Notes under the pieces: model-generated | The model's input: the letters and a program-made list of their open reading frames with translations, nothing else | The model's database searches: none | What the model was told of the DNA's origin: nothing | Made by a program: the position numbers and the translations under genes | Shown here: positions 52,912 through 61,191 of the stretch, piece after piece | How the letters are laid out: every line of letters starts with the position of its first letter | Numbering within the stretch: the first letter of the stretch is position 1 | Source of the DNA: Alphaproteobacteria bacterium | GTDB taxonomy: Bacteria > Pseudomonadota > Alphaproteobacteria > Geminicoccales > Geminicoccaceae | Length of the DNA: 64,000 nucleotides | NCBI GenBank assembly: GCA_026990035.1 | Contig: JALSIM010000030.1 | Location: 62,001 to 126,000, forward strand | Direction of reading: 5' to 3'

Positions 52912-53805
52912 GTGAAAGTACGAAGCCCGCTGCTCGCCTTCGCCCTCCTGCTGATCCTGTCGCTGCGCGCAGCGGCCGCCGAAGGTCCGATACTGGTCGC
53001 GACCATCGCCCCGTTGCACAGCCTCGCCGCCTTCGTCATGCGGGGCGCCGGCACGCCCCGTCTGCTGCTCGATCCGGGCAGCTCGCCCCATTTCTATCAG
53101 CTCCGGCCGAGCGAGGCCCGCCGGCTCGCCGAAGCCGAGATCGTCCTCTGGATCGGACCGGAAACGGAGAATTTCCTCGTCCGGCCGCTCGCCGGCCTGG
53201 CGCCGGATGCGCTGCGGATCACCGCTTCCCGCCTGCCCGGGATCCACCTCCTGCCGGCGACGGAGGATGGCGGCACCGCCTCGGCGGCGTCCTACGATCC
53301 GCACCTCTGGCTCAAGCCGGAGAACGCGCGGGTGATCGGCTTCGCCGTGGCGGAGGCGCTGGCCGGCGAGGATCCCGGACGGGCCGGGCTCTACCGCCGC
53401 AACGCCCGAGAGCTCGCGGACCGTCTGCGCAGCCTCGAACGGGATCTCGACGAGATGCTCGCGCCGGTGCGCGACCGCCCCTTTCTCTCCCTTCACGACG
53501 CCTTCCGCTATTTCGAACGGGCCTTCGGCCTGCGCGGTCTGGGGGCCGTCACGGTGTCGCCGGAACGCCCGCCCGGTCCGCAGCGGATCGCCCGGGTCCT
53601 GGAGCTCGTGCGCCGCGAAGGCGTGGTCTGTATCTTTTCGGAACCGCAGATCCGCTCCCCCCTCCTCGACCGGCTGGTCGCCGATACGGGGCTCCGCACG
53701 GCGGAACTCGATCCCCTCGGGGTCGGCATCGCTCCCGGCCCGGAGCTCTATTTCGACCTGATGCGCCGCAACGCCCGGGCCGTCCGCTCCTGCCTCGGCG
53801 GCTAG
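52912..53805 (+). CDS. znuA: Zinc ABC transporter substrate-binding protein ZnuA
   Basis: A 297-residue cluster A-I periplasmic binding protein. The signal peptide (LLAFALLLILSLRAAA) ends near residue 23. The zinc ligands are present: His60 in GSSPHFYQLRPSEARRLAEA, His131 in YDPHLWLKPENARVI and His195 in LSLHDAFRYFERAFGLRG. The long His/Asp/Glu-rich loop that usually precedes the second His is missing; only ATEDGGTASAAS is there. The GTG start at 52912 has GAGCGAGG four bases upstream. It diverges from znuC and overlaps the convergent ThDP gene by 4 bp. Confidence 0.93.
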   Translation: MKVRSPLLAFALLLILSLRAAAAEGPILVATIAPLHSLAAFVMRGAGTPRLLLDPGSSPHFYQLRPSEARRLAEAEIVLWIGPETENFLVRPLAGLAPDALRITASRLPGIHLLPATEDGGTASAASYDPHLWLKPENARVIGFAVAEALAGEDPGRAGLYRRNARELADRLRSLERDLDEMLAPVRDRPFLSLHDAFRYFERAFGLRGLGAVTVSPERPPGPQRIARVLELVRREGVVCIFSEPQIRSPLLDRLVADTGLRTAELDPLGVGIAPGPELYFDLMRRNARAVRSCLGG

Positions 53806-55346
53806 GGCAGGCGGGCTTCGATCAGGAACGGTCCCGTACTCGCCGCCGCCCGTTCCAGCGCCGCCACGAGATCCTCGGCCGTATCGACGACGGTCCCCGG
53901 CACGCCGAAGCCGCGCGCCACCGCCACCCAGTCGATCGCCGGCGCACGCAGATCGGTGAGCCGCGCGGTCTGTTCGCCCGGTTCGACGATCCCCGCCCGG
54001 GCCAGCTCGATGCGCAGGATCCGATAGGCGCGATTGGCGCAGACGACGGTGGTGACCGGCAGGTCTTCCCGCGCCTGGGTCCAGAGAGCCTGGGGGAGAT
54101 AGGCGGCGCTGCCGTCGGCCTCGAGATGGAGGATCCGCGTTCCCGGCCGTGCCAGGGCGGCGCCGGTGGCGAGGGCCGTCCCCTCGCCGATCGCCCCGCC
54201 GGTGAGCGCGATCTGGCTGTGCGGCCGGGCGGCGGCGGCGAGGCGCGAAAACGGTGCCGCGCTGGAGACGGCGGTGAGCACCACCACGGCGTCCTCGGGA
54301 ATGTGGCGGACGAGCGCTGCGGCCAGCCGGTCGGGATCGAGTGCACCGCGGGGGGCCTCGGGACCTGCCGGGCAAGCGCCGCCCCACGTCCCGGCGGCAT
54401 CCAGCGTGTCGGCCAGGGCCGAGAGGGCGGCGACCGCATCCTCGTCGGGACCGGCCAGGGTCACCACCCCGGGATGACCCGAAAGATAGCGGCTCGGCAG
54501 ATGATCGTAGCCGAAGAAGGAGACCGGTGACTTCGCTCCGCAGAGGACGATCAGCTCGAAACGATCGAGGACCTCCTGGGCCTGCTCCGGGAAATAGGGC
54601 AGCCGGGCGACCGGCGGCAGACCCCTACCGGTCTCGAGACGGGCGAAACCCACCTCGCCGAGAAGCTCGGCGCCGGTCTTTTCCGCGATCCGCCCGGCGG
54701 CGCGAAGTCCTTCGCCCCAGAGGGCGGAACCACCGAGAAACAGGCAGGCCGCTCCCCCTGCACGCAGCCGTTCGGCGGCGCGGGCGACGGCATCCGGATC
54801 GGGTGGGGGGAAGGGTTCCGGCGCTGCCGGCTCCGCTCCCGCCACCGGCGCCGCCTGCTGATGGTCGTGGGGGACGACGAGGGTGGCGATCCGGCCGCGC
54901 CGGCTTTTCGCGGCCGCCAGGGCGGCCTGCATGTCGGCGGCGATCGCGGCGGGCGAGCCGTTGTGCCGGTACCAGTCGGAAACCGGCCGCGCCGCACTGG
55001 CGATGTCCATCGCCAGCGGCGGATCGGCCGAAAGGTGCCAGCTCGCATGATCACCGACGATGTTGACGATGGGTGAGCGCGCCCGCCGCGCGTTGTGGAG
55101 ATTGGCGAGGCCGTTGGCGAGGCCGGGGCCGAGATGCAGCAAGGTCATCGCCGGCCGCCGCGCCAGACGCGCGTAGCCGTCGGCGGCGCCGGTGCAGACG
55201 TTCTCGTGCAGGCAGAGAACACCCCGCACGCCGCCCACCCTGTCGAGGGCCGAGACGAGCGGGATCTCGGTGGTACCGGGATTGGCGAAGCAGATCTCGA
55301 CCCCGCCCTCCGCGGCGATGGAAACCAGCCGTTCGGCGCCGTTCAC
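53802..55346 (-). CDS. Thiamine-diphosphate-dependent enzyme, acetolactate-synthase large-subunit-like
   Basis: A 514-residue ThDP enzyme, shorter than IlvB (about 570). The N-terminal domain has FANPGTTEIPLVSALDRVGG and the catalytic Glu in GVLCLHENVCTGAADGYARL. The middle domain has AACLFLGGSALWGEGLRAAG. The C-terminal domain has LEADGSAAYLPQALWTQARE, with ADG in place of GDG, and CANRAYRILRIELARAG. This class is often named acetolactate synthase in genomes, but it resembles benzoylformate decarboxylase-like enzymes too. The GTG start has AAGGAGGG upstream. It diverges from the CRP-type regulator across a CRP-like palindrome. Substrate is unknown. Confidence 0.85.
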   Translation of the reverse strand: MNGAERLVSIAAEGGVEICFANPGTTEIPLVSALDRVGGVRGVLCLHENVCTGAADGYARLARRPAMTLLHLGPGLANGLANLHNARRARSPIVNIVGDHASWHLSADPPLAMDIASAARPVSDWYRHNGSPAAIAADMQAALAAAKSRRGRIATLVVPHDHQQAAPVAGAEPAAPEPFPPPDPDAVARAAERLRAGGAACLFLGGSALWGEGLRAAGRIAEKTGAELLGEVGFARLETGRGLPPVARLPYFPEQAQEVLDRFELIVLCGAKSPVSFFGYDHLPSRYLSGHPGVVTLAGPDEDAVAALSALADTLDAAGTWGGACPAGPEAPRGALDPDRLAAALVRHIPEDAVVVLTAVSSAAPFSRLAAAARPHSQIALTGGAIGEGTALATGAALARPGTRILHLEADGSAAYLPQALWTQAREDLPVTTVVCANRAYRILRIELARAGIVEPGEQTARLTDLRAPAIDWVAVARGFGVPGTVVDTAEDLVAALERAAASTGPFLIEARLP

Positions 55347-55461
55347 GAATCCCTCCTTCGCCCCCGGGCGGCGGGGAACGGCCGGATCCTGGCGGATCCC
55401 ATCGAATGGAAAGCGACGGGAAGGCGCGTCCCGCCTCCCGCAACTTCCGCCATCCTCGCGA

Positions 55462-55477
55462 TGTGATCCCCGTCACA
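55462..55477. promoter_or_regulatory. Perfect CRP/FNR-type palindrome
   Basis: TGTGA (55462-55466), six bases TCCCCG, and TCACA (55473-55477) give the exact TGTGA-N6-TCACA consensus of CRP-type sites. It lies between the divergent ThDP gene (start 55346) and a CRP/FNR-family regulator gene (start 55556). It is therefore a strong candidate autoregulatory operator. TTTCGACA just downstream could be a -35. Regulation is inferred; the match is seen. Confidence 0.7.
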
Positions 55478-55555
55478 CCCGTTTCGACAATACGACCCTA
55501 AGGTGTCCATCAAGCAGAAAAACAACGTAACCGGCACCCAGGGAGTTGCAACCTC

Positions 55556-56347
55556 ATGCAAAGCGGGCTTTTGTCCAGACAATTCGACCATCCACCGCGG
55601 CCGGACGACGGTCGCGGCGGTATCGCGACGACGAGAATCATGGCTCAGCCCGACGACATCCTGGCCGGGATCGACCTGTTCCGGCACGTCGCCCCGCCCC
55701 AGCGCCGGCAGATCGCGCAGCAGATCCATTTGCGCCGCTATGCCGCCGGCCAGCTCGTGGTGGCCCATCACGATCCCGACCGGGACGTCTTCTTCGTCCT
55801 CGAGGGCCGGGTACGGGTGACGCTGTTCTCGGAAACCGGCCGCGAGATCGCCTTCCGTGATCTGGCGGCGGGCGAGACCTTCGGCGAGCTCGCGGCGATC
55901 GACCGGCAGCCGCGTTCGGCCAATGTGCTGGCGCTCACCGACAGCCTCCTCGGCAGCCTCGATCCCGACCTCTTCCTCGGTGCGGTGCTGCACCATCCGC
56001 CGCTCGGCGAGGCTCTCCTGCGCAAGCTCACCGGTCTCGTCCGCTCCCTCTCGGAACGGGTCTACGAGTTCGGCCTCCCGGTGCCGGTGCGGGTCGGCCG
56101 CGAGCTGCTGCGTCTCGCCCGCCGGGGCATGATCTCCGCCACCGCCGCACGCATCCGGCCGCTGCCGAAGCACGCCGAGATCGCCAGCCGCATCAACACC
56201 CATCGGGAAGCGGTGTCCCGCACCCTCGCCCAGCTCCAGCGGATGGACATCGTCCGCCGCAGCCAGGGCGAGCTGCTGGTCCCGGATGTCGGCCGTCTCC
56301 AGGCCTGGACGGAAAATCTCGAGCTCGACCGTTCGCATCAGGGATAG
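55556..56347 (+). CDS. Crp/Fnr family transcriptional regulator
   Basis: A 263-residue regulator. Residues about 35-150 are the cyclic-nucleotide-type beta barrel, with LRRYAAGQLVVAHHDPDRDV, FFVLEGRVRVTLFSETGREI and AGETFGELAAIDRQPRSANV. The C-terminal winged helix has KHAEIASRINTHREAVSRTL followed by AQLQRMDIVRRS. PRSANV in the phosphate-binding region is close to the cAMP-binding RSA of CRP, and FNR cysteines are absent, so a nucleotide ligand is possible. The ATG at 55556 has AGGGAG ten bases upstream; an inner ATG at 55640 would give a usual CRP length. The HTH core SRTL fits recognition of TGTGA half-sites like the one at 55462. Confidence 0.9.
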   Translation: MQSGLLSRQFDHPPRPDDGRGGIATTRIMAQPDDILAGIDLFRHVAPPQRRQIAQQIHLRRYAAGQLVVAHHDPDRDVFFVLEGRVRVTLFSETGREIAFRDLAAGETFGELAAIDRQPRSANVLALTDSLLGSLDPDLFLGAVLHHPPLGEALLRKLTGLVRSLSERVYEFGLPVPVRVGRELLRLARRGMISATAARIRPLPKHAEIASRINTHREAVSRTLAQLQRMDIVRRSQGELLVPDVGRLQAWTENLELDRSHQG

Positions 56348-57318
56348 CATCCGGCCACCCGCGCCCGGAGGCGAACCAGCGCCAGGACGGTGTCGATGGT
56401 CGGCGTCGGCAGGCCGGTGATCCGTCCGAGCTCCTGCACGGCGGTGACCAGCGCGTCGATCTCCATCGGCCGACCCCGTTCGAGATCCTGCAGCATCGAG
56501 GTCCTGTGGGCGCCGACCGCGGCCGCACCGTCGATCCGGCGATCGACGTCGAGGGCGAAACGCACCCCGAGCCTCTCGGCGATCGCCTGTGCCTCGCGCA
56601 TCATCGCCCGTGCCACCCGGCGGGTCCCGGGATCGGTGGCGAGCACGTCGAGCGTGGCGAGGGTGAGGGCGCTGATCGGATTGAAGCTCAGATTGCCCCA
56701 GAGCTTGAGCCAGATCTCGTCGCGGATGCGGGGGCGGACGGGAGCCTTGAAACCCGACGCGACGAGCATCGCCGCCAGCCTCTTCACCCGTTCGCTGCGC
56801 GTACCGTCCGGCTCCCCCAGCACGAAGCGGTCGCCCGACAGAAGCCGGACCACGCCCGGGGCCACCAGTTCGGCGGCCGGGTAGACGACGCAGCCGATGG
56901 CCCTTTCGGGGCCGATCCTTTCCCACTGCACACCGCCGGGATCGACGCTCTCGAGGCGCCGTTCGCCGTAGGGCGTGTCCAGCCGGTAGAAATACCACCA
57001 GGGAACGCCGTTGGCGGCGGTCACCACCGCCGTCTCCGCTCCCAGGAGCGGCTGCATCGTCTCCACCACCCGCGGCACGGCATTGGCCTTGAGGGCGAGG
57101 ATCACGTAGTCCTGCGGGCCGAACTCGGCCGGATCCTCGCTCGCCAGCACCGGCACCGTGAAGCTCTCTTCCGAGGTCTCGAGCCGCAGTCCGCAGCGCC
57201 GCATCGCCTCGAGGTGGGGGCCGCGGGCGATCAGGGCGATCTCGCCCACCCCCGCCCGGACCATGCGCGCGGCCAGCAGGCCGCCGATGGCCCCCGCACC
57301 GTAGATCGCGATCTTCAC
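56338..57318 (-). CDS. 2-dehydropantoate 2-reductase family (ApbA/PanE)
   Basis: A 326-residue NADPH-dependent reductase fold. The Rossmann motif is IAIYGAGAIGGLLAARMVRA. The domain then has YVILALKANAVPRVVETMQP and ETAVVTAANGVPWWYFYRLD. The catalytic Lys is in IRDEIWLKLWGNLSFNPISA, and the C-terminal SMLQDLERGRPMEIDALVTA is diagnostic of the family. A panE role in pantothenate synthesis is possible, but ANGVPWWYFY is seen in paralogues that act on other 2-keto acids. The GTG start overlaps the acyl-CoA ligase stop by 4 bp, so it belongs to that operon. The end overlaps the regulator by 10 bp. Confidence 0.88.
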   Translation of the reverse strand: MKIAIYGAGAIGGLLAARMVRAGVGEIALIARGPHLEAMRRCGLRLETSEESFTVPVLASEDPAEFGPQDYVILALKANAVPRVVETMQPLLGAETAVVTAANGVPWWYFYRLDTPYGERRLESVDPGGVQWERIGPERAIGCVVYPAAELVAPGVVRLLSGDRFVLGEPDGTRSERVKRLAAMLVASGFKAPVRPRIRDEIWLKLWGNLSFNPISALTLATLDVLATDPGTRRVARAMMREAQAIAERLGVRFALDVDRRIDGAAAVGAHRTSMLQDLERGRPMEIDALVTAVQELGRITGLPTPTIDTVLALVRLRARVAGCYP

Positions 57319-58856
57319 GACACGAGCCCCAGCCGCTCGGCGAGGCCGATCCGCTGCAGCTTACCGGTCGGACCCTTCGGGATCTCGGGGAGGAAGACGA
57401 TCCGACGCGGCACCTTGAAATCGGCCAGGTGCTCGGCGGCGAAGGCCCGCAGCTCCCCCTCGCCGACTTCCGCCCCCTCGCGGAGCACGACCGCCGCCGC
57501 CACCTCCTCGCCGAGCTTCGGATGCGGCAGCGCGAAGGTCACGACCTGCCGGACGGCCGGATGGTCCATCAGCACGGTGTCCACTTCGAGCGGGGCGATC
57601 TTCTCGCCGCCACGGTTGATCATTTCCTTGAGCCGCCCGGTGATGAACAGATAGCCCTCGGCGTCGAAGCGTCCCTGATCGCCGGTCCGGAACCAGCGCC
57701 GCCCCTCGGCCGTGAAGAAGGCCTCGGCGTCCGCTTCGGGATTGTTCACATAGCCCGGGGTGACGTTCGAGCCGGAGATGACGATCTCCCCTTCCTCGCC
57801 CGGATCGGCGAACCGGCGCCGCGCGTCCACCACCCGCACCAGCGGCCCGGCCTCGCGTCCTACCGAGCCGGGCTTCCGCGGCGCCGGCGGCAGGGGATTG
57901 CTGGTCATCTGGTGGGCGGCTTCCGTCATCCCGTAGGATTCGATCACCGGGCAACCGAACAGCCCTTCGAGCTCGGCCATCACCTGCGGTGGCAGGGAAG
58001 CGGAACTCGAGCGCAGGAACCGCAGCCCGGCGGCGGCGAAATCCTCAGCCCGGCGGCTCGCACGGCCCAGGATCGCCTGGTACATCGTCGGCACCGCGGT
58101 CGTCCAGCTCGGCCTCGCCTCCGCGATCCAGGCGAGAAGACGAAGAGCGTTGAAGCCGGGAGAAAGGAACACCGAACCGCCGGCCGCCAGCGAGCTCAGG
58201 AGCGCCGCCACCAGCCCGTGGATGTGGAACAGCGGCATGATGTTGAGGCAGCGGTCGTCCGGCGCGAGATGCAGGGTGGCGCCGATATGGTCGGCGGAAG
58301 CACAGAGATTGCGATGGAGGAGCGGCACCATCTTGGGTCGCGAGGTGGTTCCCGAGGTGTGGAGAACGAGGGCCACATCCCCGGATTCCGCGAGACCGCG
58401 CTCCCCCGGATCTCGCCCTTCCGGCGCTTCGGCCACCAGCTCGAAGGCGCCGGCCGCCCCCCCTTCGGGCACGGCCAGCCGGAGAATCCGGACACCCCGT
58501 CGTCGCGCGGCAGCGATCGCCGGATTGTCGGCGCCCGCCTCGACGATCAGGGCCTTCGCCCCGAGATCGTCGAGATAGAAGTCGAACTCCTGGCGGCGGT
58601 AGGCCGGATTGAGCGGTGCCGTGGTCGCCGCGCAGGCGACGGTCAGGAACGCGGCCGCCATTTCCGGACCGTTCGGCAGGACGATGGCCACCCGGTCGCC
58701 GCGCCCGATGCCGAACGCGTTCAGCCGCTCCACCGTCCGGTCCACGAGTTCACGCAAACCCCGGTAGGTCAGGGGCTCCCTGCCCGACGCCAGAAGCGCC
58801 GGCCGCTCCGCCGCGCCCGCTTCCAGCAGTTCCCGGATCGTCGATCGGTTCGCCAT
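57315..58856 (-). CDS. Acyl-CoA synthetase, oxalyl-CoA synthetase (AAE3)-like
   Basis: A 513-residue ANL-family ligase. Core motifs: LVLHTSGTTSRPKMVPLLHR, IMPLFHIHGLVAALLSSLAA, YGMTEAAHQMTSNPLPP, WFRTGDQGRFDAEGYLFITG and the catalytic Lys in PKGPTGKLQRIGLAERL. The block SSSASLPPQVMAELEGLFG followed by PVIESYGMTEAAHQMTSNPL and RKPGSVG is the part that closely recalls plant and yeast oxalyl-CoA synthetase (AAE3/Pcs60), from memory. An oxalate or similar short acid is therefore the best guess. It is upstream of and overlaps the PanE-type gene. Confidence 0.86.
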   Translation of the reverse strand: MANRSTIRELLEAGAAERPALLASGREPLTYRGLRELVDRTVERLNAFGIGRGDRVAIVLPNGPEMAAAFLTVACAATTAPLNPAYRRQEFDFYLDDLGAKALIVEAGADNPAIAAARRRGVRILRLAVPEGGAAGAFELVAEAPEGRDPGERGLAESGDVALVLHTSGTTSRPKMVPLLHRNLCASADHIGATLHLAPDDRCLNIMPLFHIHGLVAALLSSLAAGGSVFLSPGFNALRLLAWIAEARPSWTTAVPTMYQAILGRASRRAEDFAAAGLRFLRSSSASLPPQVMAELEGLFGCPVIESYGMTEAAHQMTSNPLPPAPRKPGSVGREAGPLVRVVDARRRFADPGEEGEIVISGSNVTPGYVNNPEADAEAFFTAEGRRWFRTGDQGRFDAEGYLFITGRLKEMINRGGEKIAPLEVDTVLMDHPAVRQVVTFALPHPKLGEEVAAAVVLREGAEVGEGELRAFAAEHLADFKVPRRIVFLPEIPKGPTGKLQRIGLAERLGLVS

Positions 58857-58979
58857 CCACCTCTCCCCCGAAAAGCGCTCCTGCAGGATGGCGTTCCGTG
58901 AAGTTTGATCAAGGCCTTTGCGCCACGCCCGGTGACGCTATTTCCGGGACCGAAGATCACCGCAACGAGGGAGGCTTCG

Positions 58980-60152
58980 ATGCCCGCTTCTCGCCTGCGC
59001 CCCCTGCCCCCGGCCGCCGTGCTGCTGGCGGCGCTCACCGGATGTGCGCCGGTCGGTCCCGATCGCCCCGCCTTTGCGGCGGAGCCCGGCGAAGTGTTCG
59101 ACAGCGAGGCGCAGCGGTTCGTGCTGCATCGCCTGACGGGCGGGCTGGAACGTCCCTGGAGCCTCGCCTTTCTGCCCGACGGCGGCATGCTGGTGACCGA
59201 ACGCGTGGGGCGGCTGCGGCGGGTCTCCGCCGAGGGCGTGCTCGATCCGCAGCCGATCGCCGGCCTGCCCGAGATCTGGGCGCGAGGTCAGGGCGGCCTT
59301 CTCGACGTCGCCCTCGATCCCGACTTTTCCGCCAACCGGCTGATCTATTTCTCCTATTCGGCCCTGGCGGAGGACGGACGGGCGGGCACCCGCGTGGCCC
59401 GCGGCCGGCTCGCCGGCGACCGCCTCGAGGATGTCGAGGTGATCTTCGTCTCCAACGGCCGCACCGGGACCGGCCGCCATTTCGGATCGCGCCTGCTGTT
59501 CGACCCCGAGGGCCGGCTCTACATCACCTCCGGCGACCGGGCGCAGCGGGAACTCGCCCAGGATCTGACGAGCCACGCCGGAAAGGTGCTGCGGATCTTC
59601 CCGGACGGCTCGATACCGCCGGACAATCCGTTCGTCGGACGGGAGGACGCGTTGCCCGAGATCTACACCTGGGGCAACCGGAACGCCCAGGGCATGGCTC
59701 TCCACCCGGTCACCGGCGAGGTCTGGATTCACGAACACGGCCCCCAGGGCGGCGACGAAATCAACATTCTCGAGCCCGGCGCCAACTACGGCTGGCCGGT
59801 GATCACCTACGGCCGTGAATACGGCACCGGGCTGCCGATCGGGGAGGGCACCGCCAAGGCCGGCATGGAACAGCCGCTCTGGTACTGGGTACCTTCGATC
59901 GCCCCCTCGGGCATGGCTTTCTATACCGGCGACCGGCTCCCCGGATGGAAGGGCGATCTGTTCGTCGGTGCCCTGCGGGCGCAGCTCCTGATCCGCCTCG
60001 AGGTGAGCGAGGATGCGGTGCTGGCCGAGGAACGGCTGCTGGAGGGTCGGATCGGCCGGATCCGCGACGTGCGCCAAGGACCCGACGGTCTCCTGTATCT
60101 GCTGAACGACGCCGTCGACGGCGCCATCTGGCGGATCGAACCGGCACCCTAG
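58980..60152 (+). CDS. PQQ-dependent aldose sugar dehydrogenase (YliI-like), lipoprotein
   Basis: A 390-residue beta-propeller glucose/sorbosone dehydrogenase family protein. The signal peptide ends in a lipobox, LAALTGC (Cys about residue 22), so it is a periplasmic or outer-membrane lipoprotein. Motifs: RPWSLAFLPDGGMLVTERVG, GQGGLLDVALDPDFSANRLI, the propeller His in GTGRHFGSRLLFDPEGRLYI, WGNRNAQGMALHPVTGEVWI, HEHGPQGGDEINILEPGANY and GWPVITYGREY. These include the known PQQ and Ca2+ contacts of soluble aldose dehydrogenases. No PQQ synthesis genes are in the window. GGGAGG lies five bases before the ATG. It converges on the DnaJ gene with a 4 bp overlap. Confidence 0.92.
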   Translation: MPASRLRPLPPAAVLLAALTGCAPVGPDRPAFAAEPGEVFDSEAQRFVLHRLTGGLERPWSLAFLPDGGMLVTERVGRLRRVSAEGVLDPQPIAGLPEIWARGQGGLLDVALDPDFSANRLIYFSYSALAEDGRAGTRVARGRLAGDRLEDVEVIFVSNGRTGTGRHFGSRLLFDPEGRLYITSGDRAQRELAQDLTSHAGKVLRIFPDGSIPPDNPFVGREDALPEIYTWGNRNAQGMALHPVTGEVWIHEHGPQGGDEINILEPGANYGWPVITYGREYGTGLPIGEGTAKAGMEQPLWYWVPSIAPSGMAFYTGDRLPGWKGDLFVGALRAQLLIRLEVSEDAVLAEERLLEGRIGRIRDVRQGPDGLLYLLNDAVDGAIWRIEPAP

Positions 60153-61057
60153 ACGGTGGTCCCGGCCCGCCGCTCGGCCCAATGGCGGATGGCCGCTTCC
60201 AGCTCGGGGTCGATGCGTTCGGGCAGGGTCACCAGCAGCCGTACGAGCTGATCGCCGCGACCCCCGGCGCGGTCCGGCACCCCTTTGCCGCGCAGCCGCA
60301 GCACGCGCCCCGAACTGGAACCCCGCGGGATGGTGAGCTGGACCTCGCCGTCGACCGTGGGCACCCGCAGCTTGCCGCCGAGGACCGCGATCTCCAGCGG
60401 CACCGGCTGATCGAGATGAATGTCGCGTCCGTGGCGCCGGAACCGCGGATGCTCGCGCACCTCCACCTCGATCCGCAGATCGCCGGGCCGCCCGCCGAGG
60501 CCGGCGACGCCGCCGCCCTTGACGCGGAGGATCTGGCCGTTCTCCACCCCCGGGGGGATGTTCACCTCGAGATGGCGGCCGTCCGGCGTGACCACGGGTT
60601 TGCGACCGCCGTGGACGGCTTCGACGAAATCGAGGGAAAGCCGCACCCGGACCTCACCGCCGGCGTCGCGAAAACCGCTCCCGAAGCCGAAACCGCGCTG
60701 TCCGCGGCGCTGCCGGCCGCGACCGAACAGCTCGCTGATGATCTCCTCAAACCCGCCGAAATCGCCGCCCGGGCGGAAACCGGCGGCACCGGTCGCCGCC
60801 TCCCGCCAGAAACCGCCACCGGGCACGCGGTCCCGCCCTTCCTCGTCGATCTCGCCCCGGTCGTAGCGGGCCCGCCGTTCCCGATCCCCGAGGATCTCGT
60901 AGGCCGCGGAAACACGCTTGAACATCCGCTCGGCGGCCCCGTCGCCGGCGTTGAAATCGGGATGATATTTCTTGGCGAGACGCCGGTAGGCGGCCCGGAT
61001 CTCCGCGTCACTCGCGGTCCGCGGCACGCCCAGGATGTCGTAGAGGCTCTCGGCCAT
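60149..61057 (-). CDS. DnaJ-type co-chaperone (CbpA-like, no zinc finger)
   Basis: A 302-residue J-domain protein. Residues 3-66 are the J domain with AAYRRLAKKYHPDFNAGDGA, including the HPD motif that stimulates DnaK. A Gly/Phe/Arg-rich linker (FGRGRQRRGQRGFGFGSGF) follows, then the C-terminal peptide-binding beta domains (NIPPGVENGQILRVKGGGVA, HLDQPVPLEIAVLGGKLRVP, TIPRGSSSGRVLRLRGKGV). The Cys-rich zinc finger of DnaJ is absent, so it is CbpA/DjlA class II. GGAG lies five bases before the ATG. It is a single gene divergent from the OtnK gene. Confidence 0.94.
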   Translation of the reverse strand: MAESLYDILGVPRTASDAEIRAAYRRLAKKYHPDFNAGDGAAERMFKRVSAAYEILGDRERRARYDRGEIDEEGRDRVPGGGFWREAATGAAGFRPGGDFGGFEEIISELFGRGRQRRGQRGFGFGSGFRDAGGEVRVRLSLDFVEAVHGGRKPVVTPDGRHLEVNIPPGVENGQILRVKGGGVAGLGGRPGDLRIEVEVREHPRFRRHGRDIHLDQPVPLEIAVLGGKLRVPTVDGEVQLTIPRGSSSGRVLRLRGKGVPDRAGGRGDQLVRLLVTLPERIDPELEAAIRHWAERRAGTTV

Positions 61058-61191
61058 GCGCACTCCGTGGCAAACCCTGGGGCAGGATCGAAGGATCCCG
61101 CCCACCTTCATGATGTGCGGGATCGGCCACGGCTTCAAGAGCGGCCCGAATCGCCTATGCTGGACCCCGTGGGACCAGGGGGAGGCCTCTC

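Noticed and set aside
55503-55820. Plus-strand frame starting MSIKQKNN upstream of the CRP-type gene
   Set aside because: The first 20 codons look protein-like, but the frame then runs out of phase through the regulator gene; it has no good ribosome site.
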